Assembly: GCF_019457915.1 (NCBI RefSeq)
Contig: NZ_JAHZSS010000017.1
Location: 37,982-101,981 of the forward strand
Origin: Neiella holothuriorum
GTDB taxonomy: Bacteria; Pseudomonadota; Gammaproteobacteria; Enterobacterales; Neiellaceae
Direction: 5' to 3'
Length of the DNA stretch: 64,000 bases
Positions 18,345-26,312 of the stretch are shown here, in pieces (within the stretch, counting starts at the first letter, position 1; every line of letters begins with the position of its first letter). The notes beneath the pieces are model-generated. The model saw nothing but the letters and a program-made list of their open reading frames with translations, was not told where the DNA came from and searched no databases. The translations under genes and the position numbers were made by a program.

Positions 18345-19790
18345 TTGGATAACAAAAACACACTGCTTTGTTGGCACTCAAAAAGAGCTGGGGTTGAGGT
18401 ATTAGACGAAGCGTTAAAGCGGCTTAAGAATCGTAAAGTTTATGTTGGCAAAGTAATTGTTCTTACTCAGTCAGCTGGGGATAACAGTCTGTACAAAGAG
18501 CATGAATTTGGCGATATACAGATTACCTTTCGAACTGTAGCTATCGAGAACCCAGCTGATCACAACGAAATTTATCACGCAATAGAGTCTGAGATTATTC
18601 CAGAGCTAAAGCTTGAACAGAATCTTCATATCAATGTATCGCCGGGAACTCCGGCGATGCATGCGGTTTGGTTGATTCTTCATGCTCGGGGGCATTTTCC
18701 ACGCGAAACAATCCTCTGGTCATCACAATATAACCCCGATACCAAAAGAACCAGCATTGCCAAAGTTGATTTCAGTGTAAATACGTATTTGGCAGAGATC
18801 TCTGCTATTTCAAGTTCAGAGGGCGGTTACGCCCTTTACGATTTAGACCCTAAATCAAAAGCAAGGCAGGATGCATTACAAACGTTAAAGCAGTTCTCTT
18901 GTGTTCCCAAAGCTCCGTTACTTGTACTGGGTGAACGTGGTACAGGGAAAACGAGGCTAATTGAAACCGTTGTCGGTAAGGTAAAGCAAAAGCAGGTTGT
19001 TACGCTTGCATGTGGAGGACTAGATTCTCAAGTGGTTGATAGTATGTTGTTTGGCCACGTAAAAGGTGCCTTCACTGGGGCGGAAAAGGATCGCAATGGA
19101 CTTTTGAAAGAAGCAAATGGAAAAGTTTTGTTTTTGGATGAGATTCAAGATTTACCAACTTCGGTTCAGCGAAAGCTGGTTCGAGTGCTTCAAGATAACC
19201 ATCACAGTTTTCGCCCTGTTGGAAGTGACACTGAGGAAGCATCTGACTTCGAGCTAGTTTGTGCGAGTAATAAATCACTTGAGCAATTGGCAACGATACT
19301 CGATGCTGATTTCTTTGATCGTGTATCCATGCTCACAATAACAATACCTCCACTTCGTGCATGCAGAGAAGATATTCTGTCGGATTGGCAAAGAATCTGG
19401 CAGGAAGTTAATGTTAACCCCAATCTGCCTGCGGAAGCTCCGGTGTCAAATGAATTAATCCAGTTTTTTAACTCGGCATATTTACCAGGCAACTTACGTG
19501 ACCTAAAAAAGCTGGCATACATGTCTTGTGCGTTTTTGAGCTCTCAAACTACAGAGTCGGCAATCTCTAGCTCATTAGCTGCGTTGGGCGAGCCTGTTAT
19601 CCAGGAAGATAGTCCTGACACAAGGTTTGCATTTGGTGATTTATCCAAGACAACTAAGGATGAGTTAACGAAAGCGTTTCATAAGGAATTTGCAACAGCT
19701 GCCAAAAAGCAATTCGGTACATGGGTTAAAGCCGCGGAAGCATTGAAGGTGGATCAAAAAACTTTGCAAAAGTATATGAGAGACAATTGA
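18345..19790 (+). CDS. CARF-sigma54-activator AAA+ regulator (RtcR-like)
   Basis: 481 residues starting at TTG 18345, with GGAGG seven bases before. The N-terminal domain (1-160) contains LHINVSPGTPAMHAVWLILH near 93-112, a hallmark of CARF nucleotide-sensing domains. The AAA+ domain (about 180-380) has Walker A LGERGTGKT, the sigma54-contact loop GAFTGA near 243, Walker B KVLFLDEIQDLP and the arginine region FFDRVSM. A Fis-type helix-turn-helix (WVKAAEALKVDQKTLQKYM) closes the protein. RtcR has the same domain order. It probably activates the sigma54 promoter at 12908 in response to a nucleotide ligand. Confidence 0.82.
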   Translation: MDNKNTLLCWHSKRAGVEVLDEALKRLKNRKVYVGKVIVLTQSAGDNSLYKEHEFGDIQITFRTVAIENPADHNEIYHAIESEIIPELKLEQNLHINVSPGTPAMHAVWLILHARGHFPRETILWSSQYNPDTKRTSIAKVDFSVNTYLAEISAISSSEGGYALYDLDPKSKARQDALQTLKQFSCVPKAPLLVLGERGTGKTRLIETVVGKVKQKQVVTLACGGLDSQVVDSMLFGHVKGAFTGAEKDRNGLLKEANGKVLFLDEIQDLPTSVQRKLVRVLQDNHHSFRPVGSDTEEASDFELVCASNKSLEQLATILDADFFDRVSMLTITIPPLRACREDILSDWQRIWQEVNVNPNLPAEAPVSNELIQFFNSAYLPGNLRDLKKLAYMSCAFLSSQTTESAISSSLAALGEPVIQEDSPDTRFAFGDLSKTTKDELTKAFHKEFATAAKKQFGTWVKAAEALKVDQKTLQKYMRDN

Positions 19791-19853
19791 GTTATTTTAG
19801 TGTGTGATTGTTTTCATTAAGATTTGGTGTTGGTGCTGCTTAGCAAGACGACA

Positions 19854-19887
19854 AATTCTTCAATCTATCTAACCGAGTCCACATAGG
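19854..19887 (+). promoter_or_regulatory. dsbC operon promoter element (copy 2 of the 32-bp repeat)
   Basis: AATTCTTCAATCTATCTAAC at 19854-19873 resembles the elements before traI and traF; 19856-19887 is identical to 12436-12467. CTATCT lies about 65 nt before dsbC. Downstream, CCTCG (19907-19911) can pair with CGAGG (19923-19927), hiding the dsbC ribosome-binding site. SetCD dependence is inferred from the family. Confidence 0.6.
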
Positions 19888-19934
19888 ACAACTGCATAGA
19901 CTGGAGCCTCGATTTACATTAACGAGGACTCCTC

Positions 19935-20627
19935 ATGCGAAAACTATCTCCAATCATTCTGGCGCTTGCGCTGTCTCCTTTGGTTCAAGCTGAACCTGTG
20001 TCTGAAGTGTCGCCCGTTGGCAAAATTGACGGCATGGTTTCTTTACCTGTCACGGGTATGAAAGCGGTCGAAAGCAATGGCCGTATTGTTTTCATGTCAG
20101 ACAGTGGCCGGTTCGTCATTGATGGCACGCTCTATGATGCCTGGTCCAAAAAGCCGCTTACTAGCCTCGAAGAAATTCGTGAAGCGGGGAACACGCTGGA
20201 CTTAAGTCGTCTTGGCTTAAAAATGGATGATTTGAACCCACTGACTTTAGGCGAAGGCAAAAAGAAAGTGGTGGTCTTTGTTGACCCCCGGTGCCCGCAT
20301 TGCCATGAGCTTTTGAAACAAGCCCTACCGTTAACCAAAGAATACACCTTCCAAATACTCCCTGTGCCAGTGCTTGGTCCTGATTCAGAGCGTCAGGTTC
20401 GCCAGCTTGGCTGTGCGCGTGACAAGAAAGCGGCAACCGATGCATTGCTCAATGGCCGGATTGGTAACCTAGAACAGGATGATGCCTGCAACTTAGAACC
20501 AATGCAGCGTACCTTGGTGACGGCTCAAATCCTGGGCATTCAAGGTGTGCCTTTCATTGTCGCCAATGATGGTCGCATCAGCCGAGGCCGTCCTTATGAC
20601 CTTTCTACTTGGTTGGAGGGGCGTTAA
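19935..20627 (+). CDS. dsbC: DsbC-like periplasmic disulfide isomerase
   Basis: 230 residues with a signal peptide (MRKLSPIILALALSPLVQA), an N-terminal dimerisation-like region and a thioredoxin fold carrying the CPHC active site (VDPRCPHCHELLK near residue 121) and a cis-proline region (QGVPFIVANDGRI). It likely shuffles disulfides in cysteine-rich transfer proteins such as TraN and TraU. It heads the traC-traN operon; its stop overlaps the traC start by one base. Confidence 0.92.
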   Translation: MRKLSPIILALALSPLVQAEPVSEVSPVGKIDGMVSLPVTGMKAVESNGRIVFMSDSGRFVIDGTLYDAWSKKPLTSLEEIREAGNTLDLSRLGLKMDDLNPLTLGEGKKKVVVFVDPRCPHCHELLKQALPLTKEYTFQILPVPVLGPDSERQVRQLGCARDKKAATDALLNGRIGNLEQDDACNLEPMQRTLVTAQILGIQGVPFIVANDGRISRGRPYDLSTWLEGR

Positions 20628-23038
20628 TGAAAGCCTCTCTGTATTCAGGGCAACGCGCTTCTGAGCTCTTGCCAGTATTAGCCTATTCAGACGATGAGCA
20701 ACTGTTTTTCATGGAAGACCAGAGTGTTGGCTTTGGTTTTCTATGTGACCCATTGCCTGGTGGTGATGAGTCTGTTGCAGACAGGGTTAATGTTCTACTT
20801 AACAACGACTGGCCAAAAGACACTTTGCTGCAATTTGGCCTGTACGCCTCGCCTGATATTCAAACCGACCTTCAGCGCATGATGGGCTTACGGCATCGTC
20901 AATCCGATCCATTGCTCAGGGCGTCGATACGCAAACGTGCGGATTTCCTCGATGGCGGCACGGTTCAACCGATAGAAGAATCGACCCAGACTCAGGTACG
21001 CAACTTTCAACTGATCGTCACCTGCAAATTGCCTTTGGAAAGTCCTATTCCGACGGAGCGTGAGTTGAGTCGAGCATCCGCGCTTCGGGCTTCTTTCTCG
21101 CAAGCGCTGGCAACGGTTGGTTTTCGCGTCACTGAGATGACTGACCGAAACTGGCTCGCGGCAATAAGTGCTCAGCTTAACTGGGGAAAAGATGCTTCCT
21201 GGCGTAATCCATCACCAATCCGCAGTGAGGCAGATAAACCACTTCGGGAGCAAGTGTTGGATTATGACCGAGCTATCAAGGTGGATAGCCAAGGTCTGAT
21301 GCTGGGCGATTACCGAGTTAAAACCTTATCGTTTAAACGCTTGCCTGAGCGGATCTGGTTTGGTCATGCCGCAAGTTTTGCGGGCGATATGATGACGGGC
21401 AGTCGCGGTTTACGCGGCAGCTTTTTGCTAAATGTCACCATTCACTTTCCCTCAGCTGAGGCGATGCGATCTCGTTTAGAGACGAAGCGTCAGTGGGCGG
21501 TCAATCAGGCCTATGGCCCGATGCTCAAGTTTGTGCCGGTGCTTGCAGCCAAGAAAAAGGGGTTTGATGTTCTTTTTGAAGCTTTGCAAGAAGGTGATCG
21601 TCCTATTCGGGCAAATATGACCTTAACGCTGTTTTCCCCGACGGAAGAGGCGTCCATCAGCTCTGTTTCAAATGCTCGAACCTATTTCAAAGAGCTCGGA
21701 TTTGAGCTGATGGAAGACAAGTACTTCTGTTTGCCCATTTTCCTGAATGCCTTGCCATTTGGTGCTGACCGCCAGGCGATGAACGACTTGTTTCGATTCA
21801 AGACCATGGCGACACGACATGTGATCCCACTGTTGCCTTTGTTTGCAGATTGGAAAGGCACGGGCACGCCAGTGATTAACTTTGTTTCCCGCAATGGCCA
21901 GATCATGAGTGTGTCCCTTTATGACTCGGGCAGTAATTACAACTGTTGCATCGCGGCGCAATCGGGATCGGGCAAGTCATTCCTGGTGAACGAAATCATC
22001 TCCTCCTACTTATCTGAAGGCGGGCAATGCTGGGTAATTGATGTTGGCCGCTCTTATGAAAAGCTGTGTGAAGTCTATGATGGTGAGTTCTTACAGTTCG
22101 GGCGGGACAGTGGCATTTGCTTAAACCCGTTTGAAATCGTTGAGGACTATGACGAAGAAGCGGATGTACTGGTTGGGTTATTGGCCGCAATGGCCGCACC
22201 TACGCAGTCATTAACCGATTTTCAGATGGCCAACCTAAAGCGTCAGACCCGTGAACTGTGGGAGAAAAAAGGTCGTGCCATGTTGGTTGATGATGTGGCA
22301 GAGGCCTTGAAAAATCACGAAGACCGACGTGTGCAAGACGTGGGTGAGCAGCTCTATCCGTTTACGACACAGGGCGAATATGGCCGCTTCTTTAATGGTC
22401 ACAACAATATTCGCTTCAAAAACCGTTTCACCGTTCTGGAGTTAGAAGAGCTCAAGGGGCGCAAGCACCTGCAACAAGTGGTGTTGCTTCAGCTTATCTA
22501 CCAAATCCAACAAGAGATGTACTTAGGTGAGCGGGATCGTCGCAAGATTGTGTTCATTGACGAAGCCTGGGATCTGCTGACTCAAGGTGATGTCGGTAAG
22601 TTCATCGAGACGGGTTACCGTCGATTTCGAAAATATGGCGGCAGTGCTGTAACGGTAACGCAGTCGGTCAACGATTTGTATGACAGCCCAACAGGTAAAG
22701 CCATCGCTGAAAACTCGGCCAATATGTACCTGCTTGGCCAAAAAGCTGAAACCATCAACGCGCTCAAAAAAGAAGGCCGCTTGCCACTAGGTGAAGGCGG
22801 TTATGAGTACCTAAAAACGGTTCATACCGTCACGGGTGTCTATTCCGAAATTTTCTTTATTACCGAAATGGGCACCGGGATTGGCCGCCTCATTGTCGAT
22901 CCGTTTCACAAGCTGTTGTACTCGTCCCGTGCAGAAGATGTAAACGCGATTAAACAGTTAACGCGCAAAGGCCTTTCTGTTGCTGATGCCATCTCTCAGT
23001 TGTTGAAGGAGCGAGGCTTTGACTGCTCCCCTCCCTAA
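20627..23038 (+). CDS. traC: TraC pilus-assembly ATPase (C-terminus altered by insertion)
   Basis: 803-aa VirB4-like ATPase that powers pilus assembly. Walker A AAQSGSGKSFLVNE lies near residue 445 and Walker B KIVFIDEAWDLL near 640. The start is ATG 20627, overlapping the dsbC stop, with GGAGGG at 20615-20620. The last residues DCSPP come from the inserted tnpB element. Removing 23023-24328 restores a frame ending GFDLDE that overlaps the next gene, so the native C-terminus has been exchanged for a short foreign tail. Confidence 0.92.
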   Translation: MKASLYSGQRASELLPVLAYSDDEQLFFMEDQSVGFGFLCDPLPGGDESVADRVNVLLNNDWPKDTLLQFGLYASPDIQTDLQRMMGLRHRQSDPLLRASIRKRADFLDGGTVQPIEESTQTQVRNFQLIVTCKLPLESPIPTERELSRASALRASFSQALATVGFRVTEMTDRNWLAAISAQLNWGKDASWRNPSPIRSEADKPLREQVLDYDRAIKVDSQGLMLGDYRVKTLSFKRLPERIWFGHAASFAGDMMTGSRGLRGSFLLNVTIHFPSAEAMRSRLETKRQWAVNQAYGPMLKFVPVLAAKKKGFDVLFEALQEGDRPIRANMTLTLFSPTEEASISSVSNARTYFKELGFELMEDKYFCLPIFLNALPFGADRQAMNDLFRFKTMATRHVIPLLPLFADWKGTGTPVINFVSRNGQIMSVSLYDSGSNYNCCIAAQSGSGKSFLVNEIISSYLSEGGQCWVIDVGRSYEKLCEVYDGEFLQFGRDSGICLNPFEIVEDYDEEADVLVGLLAAMAAPTQSLTDFQMANLKRQTRELWEKKGRAMLVDDVAEALKNHEDRRVQDVGEQLYPFTTQGEYGRFFNGHNNIRFKNRFTVLELEELKGRKHLQQVVLLQLIYQIQQEMYLGERDRRKIVFIDEAWDLLTQGDVGKFIETGYRRFRKYGGSAVTVTQSVNDLYDSPTGKAIAENSANMYLLGQKAETINALKKEGRLPLGEGGYEYLKTVHTVTGVYSEIFFITEMGTGIGRLIVDPFHKLLYSSRAEDVNAIKQLTRKGLSVADAISQLLKERGFDCSPP

Positions 23039-23150
23039 AGGAAGGGGATTCTTGTTTCAAGGCGTTATGCCCGAAGTTCATTAGAACAATCGGGACTTAC
23101 TTACGCTCCACAAGCTAACACCGCTTGCCCAGCGGCTTTGATATTAATAG
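23023..23150 (-). ncRNA. Predicted omegaRNA (reRNA) scaffold at the right end of the element
   Basis: In this family the guide RNA spans the 3' end of tnpB through the right-end hairpin and uses flanking DNA as guide. Here the reverse-strand transcript would end with the hairpin CCCCTTCCTTTAGGGAGGGG, then AGCAGTC, and continue into traC (reverse strand AAAGCCTCGCTCCTTCAACA). The 5' boundary is a guess. Confidence 0.5.
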
Positions 23151-24204
23151 CGGCATTGGTATCACGGTCTAAGCGCGCTTCACACGCTGGACAAGTCCAA
23201 TGCCTTATATGTAACGGTAGAGAATCAACTACGTGACCACAGCAATTACAACGCTTACTAGACGGATACCACTTGTCAATCTGGACAAGTGTTCTGCCGC
23301 GCCATTCTGCTTTGTACTCAAGCTGCCTAACCATTTCGCCCCAATTGGCGTCACCAATGGCCTTAGCAAGTCGCGGATTCTTGACCATGTTTTTAACGCT
23401 CAAACTCTCACAGCTAATCACTTGGTTTTCGTTTATCAACGTAGTGGTGAGTTTGTGGGTAAAGTCGCGGCGGCAGTCGGCAATCTTCGCCTGAATGCGA
23501 GCAACTTTGATTCTGGCTTTGTGGAAGTTGGCAGTTCCTTTCTTCTTCTTGGAAAGGCGGCGTTGCGCCTGAGCCAATTTCTTCTCGTACTTTGCAGTAT
23601 GGCGGGGATTGCCAGATTTAAACCCGTCAGCGGTAATCACAAGGTCGGTCAAACCCAAATCAATACCCGTTGTCTTTTTGGTAACAGGCAGTGGTTTAGG
23701 CTCGAAGCGGCAAAGCATAGACACGAAGTAGCGGCCTGCACTGTCTTTCGAGATAGTGACGGTAGTTGGTTCGCTAGGAAGTTCACGCGACCAGCGAATA
23801 TCAAGCGGCTGTTTGGACTTGGCAATGTAGATATTGCCATCTTTGAACTTAAACGCCGACTTCGTGAATTCTGCGCTTTGCTTGCTGCGCTTCTTCTTAA
23901 AGGCTGGATACTTCGCCCTTCCTTCAAAGAAGTTCTTAAACGCAGTTTGTTGATGGCGCAAAGATTGTTGGAGCGGTACACACGACACGCTGTTAAGCCA
24001 TTCAAACTCAGTTTGCTTCTTGAGTTCGGTCAGCTTAGAGCTTGCCGTGTTGTAGTTAACCTTTTTGCTTTCGTTGTAGAAAGCGTCGGTACGCCATTTA
24101 AGGATCGCGTTATAAACGAAACGCACACAGCCGAAAGTCTGCGCAAGCAATTGAGCCTGTTCAGTCGTTGGGTAAAAGCGTTGTTTAATAGCGATCTCTT
24201 TCAT
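23101..24204 (-). CDS. tnpB: TnpB RNA-guided nuclease
   Basis: 367-aa intact TnpB. An N-terminal helix-turn-helix region (YPTTEQAQLLAQTFGCVRFV) is followed by a RuvC-like nuclease with its three acidic residues in GIDLGLTDL near 193, SCESLSVKNM near 268 and DRDTNAAIN near 347. The zinc finger between them has CNCCG and CPAC. The length matches compact TnpBs. The gene opposes the surrounding tra operon and has no tnpA beside it. It should cut DNA next to a TAM and so favour retention of the element. Confidence 0.92.
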   Translation of the reverse strand: MKEIAIKQRFYPTTEQAQLLAQTFGCVRFVYNAILKWRTDAFYNESKKVNYNTASSKLTELKKQTEFEWLNSVSCVPLQQSLRHQQTAFKNFFEGRAKYPAFKKKRSKQSAEFTKSAFKFKDGNIYIAKSKQPLDIRWSRELPSEPTTVTISKDSAGRYFVSMLCRFEPKPLPVTKKTTGIDLGLTDLVITADGFKSGNPRHTAKYEKKLAQAQRRLSKKKKGTANFHKARIKVARIQAKIADCRRDFTHKLTTTLINENQVISCESLSVKNMVKNPRLAKAIGDANWGEMVRQLEYKAEWRGRTLVQIDKWYPSSKRCNCCGHVVDSLPLHIRHWTCPACEARLDRDTNAAINIKAAGQAVLACGA

Positions 24205-24333
24205 AGTTCACAAGAATACAGTTGTTTTTGTGAAAGTAAATATTAACATTAACCAATCGGGTAGTTTTTGCTCCTTCGGAGCAACCGCTATCCCTCCTCG
24301 CCCTAGAAGGACGGGGTTTCTCGCGGGATTTAG

Positions 24334-24681
24334 ATGAATAAGACCACGCTTTGGCCATTTATGGCCTCTATTACTTTGTCTATTGCTGGTAGCGGTTTAA
24401 TGACCAGCTGGCTTTTAATGAAAACACTCGAACCCATCCACAGCCAGTTGGCGTTAAGTACGCCCATTGCAGTCGTGGATTTTGGGGATGCGGTGTTGTC
24501 ACTGGGTCCTAATGCCAGCGAACAAGACATCGAATCCAGGTTGCTTCAGACCAATCAGCAAATTGAAAAGTTAAAAGCAGCCGGTTTTATCGTGCTGGAT
24601 GCCCAAGCGGTGGTTGGCGCTGATGATTCTGTTTTCGTGCCAGTAGGCTCAAAGGAGGTGTCTCATGCAGATACTCCGTAA
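24334..24681 (+). CDS. TrbI-like transfer protein
   Basis: 115 residues with an N-terminal membrane anchor (FMASITLSIAGSGLMTSWLL) and a periplasmic region with a coiled-coil-like stretch (IESRLLQTNQQIEKLKAAGF). Place between traC and trhF, size and topology match F TrbI, which affects pilus retraction. Its start lies 5 bp after the tnpB element and was originally overlapped by the end of traC, so the insertion removed that translational coupling. Confidence 0.75.
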   Translation: MNKTTLWPFMASITLSIAGSGLMTSWLLMKTLEPIHSQLALSTPIAVVDFGDAVLSLGPNASEQDIESRLLQTNQQIEKLKAAGFIVLDAQAVVGADDSVFVPVGSKEVSHADTP

Positions 24682-25177
24682 AAGAATGCCTTGGCGGCCA
24701 TATCTCATCCGGCTGACCATTCTTGCGTTAATCATGGCCTTGGTAGGCACCTATGCCATGATGCGCTACCGAATAGGTATTGATACCCAGCAAGAGCGCT
24801 GCCTGCCTGATACCACGGTATATCTGATTGACCTATGGAATAAAGAGCCCGTTAAGGATGGTTTGTATGCCTTCCACTCAAAAGGACTCGCTCCGTTATA
24901 TAACGACGGTACTCGGATGCTTAAACGCCTAACAGGGATGCCTGGGGATGAAGTCAATGTGACGCCTGAGCATGTGCTGGTGAACGGTGCTGAAGTCTCT
25001 ACCGGCATGGCATTAGCCCAGCGTCTTGGTATGGCGGAATCACAGTTTAGCCGCTCATTGACGCTGCAAGAAAACGAATATTGGTTTTCCGGCGAGGCTG
25101 CAACGAGTTTCGACTCCCGCTATTGGAATGCCGTTAAGCGCGAGCAGATTGTCGGTCGCGCTTGGCCGCTTTGGTAG
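24665..25177 (+). CDS. trhF: TrhF signal-peptidase-like protein (S26 family)
   Basis: 170 residues with a membrane anchor (LIRLTILALIMALVGTYAMM) and a leader-peptidase-like fold. LYAFHSKGLAPLYNDGTRML and KRLTGMPGDEVNVTPEHVLV are the conserved box around the catalytic lysine of S26 peptidases. Homologues (TraF of RP4, TrhF of R27) process or cyclise pilin. The start overlaps trbI by 17 bp behind AAAGGAGG. Confidence 0.85.
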   Translation: MQILRKRMPWRPYLIRLTILALIMALVGTYAMMRYRIGIDTQQERCLPDTTVYLIDLWNKEPVKDGLYAFHSKGLAPLYNDGTRMLKRLTGMPGDEVNVTPEHVLVNGAEVSTGMALAQRLGMAESQFSRSLTLQENEYWFSGEAATSFDSRYWNAVKREQIVGRAWPLW

Positions 25178-25187
25178 GAGGTGGATG

Positions 25188-26312
25188 ATGAGAAGACTAT
25201 GCCTCTTATTTTTGTTGGTTGCTCCATTGGCTTGGGTTCAAGTGTCCTGGGCACAAGAGCCTTTTCCGTTGTCTGACGAGGACAAAAAGATCGTCGAAAT
25301 GAGCCGCAGCATTTTACAAAGTGCTGTGGATGGTTCATCTGAATTTATCGAGCCTTTTTCACCGATTGAACAACCTGCGTCGCTCAAACACAACGATGAA
25401 TGGTTGATATTTGCGTCGTCCTCACTGGGGGATTCCTCACTGAAGCAGCTATTTAAAGAGGCCAGTGCTACCGGCGCTATTGTGTTGTTTCGGGGAATTC
25501 CTGAAGGAAAGACCTTGGGGGCGGCTATCCGTGATTGGCATATGCTGATGACGGGGCTTGATCCTGTTCCTCAGGTTCGAATCGATCCGAAAGCCTTTGT
25601 GCACTGGCGGGTGACTAGCGTGCCTGCCATTTTCCGCATAGAAGATGACAAGGTGACTGCAAGTGCACTAGGGGTTTACAGCAAGGACTGGTTGCAGCGT
25701 CAAATTGAAACAGGCAATACCGGTTCATTGGGTCAACGCGGTCCTATTCATTCCATTTTAGAACCGGATTTGATGCAAGTGGCGATGCAGCGTTTACAGT
25801 CGCTTGACCTGGGCGAGTTAAAGAAAAAAGCCATTGAGCGCTTCTGGTCTCGCCAAACATTTACTGACTTAGCCAAAGCCACGCAGTATCGGATAAGAAC
25901 GGTTGATCCAACCATCGTCATGCAGCGGCCACTATTGGATGCCAATGGCCGAACATTGATCCCAGCAGGAACGCGTATTAACCCGCTCAAAGCATTGCCG
26001 TTTACTCAGCAGCTTGTGGTGTTTAATGCGTCGAACGCTGAAGAAGTGGACGCAGTAGCGCATTGGCTTGAGACGCAAGATAGGACACTGCGCCGCATTA
26101 CGCTTATCACCACGCAGCTCGACCGTGCCCAAGGCTGGAATCGCCTCAATGCGCTCGAAAAGACATTGGATAGTCCGGTTTATCTTCTCAATGCCTCGCT
26201 AAAGCAGCGCTTTGATTTGCAAGCCACCCCATCGTTTGTTCAAGCAAAGGGACTCGCGTTTGAAATTGAAGAAATTCCAGCAAAGGAGCTTGTTCATGAA
26301 AAAGCTCAATAA
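25188..26312 (+). CDS. traW: TraW with fused TrbC domain
   Basis: 374 residues with a signal peptide (MRRLCLLFLLVAPLAWVQVS). The first half holds a TrbC-type region (IFASSSLGDSSLKQLFKEAS and VLFRGIPEG near 70-100); the second half is TraW-like (YRIRTVDPTIVMQRPLLDAN then IPAGTRINPLKALPF). F encodes these as two proteins; here they are one, as in other SXT/R391 elements. ATG 25188 has AGGAGG at 25176-25181. The 3' end overlaps traU by 17 bp. Confidence 0.88.
   Translation: MRRLCLLFLLVAPLAWVQVSWAQEPFPLSDEDKKIVEMSRSILQSAVDGSSEFIEPFSPIEQPASLKHNDEWLIFASSSLGDSSLKQLFKEASATGAIVLFRGIPEGKTLGAAIRDWHMLMTGLDPVPQVRIDPKAFVHWRVTSVPAIFRIEDDKVTASALGVYSKDWLQRQIETGNTGSLGQRGPIHSILEPDLMQVAMQRLQSLDLGELKKKAIERFWSRQTFTDLAKATQYRIRTVDPTIVMQRPLLDANGRTLIPAGTRINPLKALPFTQQLVVFNASNAEEVDAVAHWLETQDRTLRRITLITTQLDRAQGWNRLNALEKTLDSPVYLLNASLKQRFDLQATPSFVQAKGLAFEIEEIPAKELVHEKAQ

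Larger units (their letters stand above)
23023..24328 (-). mobile_element. IS200/IS605-type element carrying only tnpB
   Basis: About 1306 bp with no target duplication, as expected for this group. Hairpins mark both edges: CCCCTCCCTAAAGGAAGGGG at 23028-23047 and a GC-rich palindrome near 24293-24316. Only tnpB is present, so mobility would need a TnpA in trans. Boundaries were set by rebuilding the interrupted traC/trbI junction and may shift by a few bases because the junction is ambiguous. Confidence 0.85.

Noticed and set aside
23233..24246. 337-codon open frame on the + strand opposite tnpB
   Set aside because: It lies wholly antisense to an intact TnpB with all catalytic motifs, has an unnatural composition and no family resemblance.
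23023..24328. A tnpA gene in the IS200/IS605-type element
   Set aside because: The remaining space holds no frame with a HUH motif; only tnpB is present.
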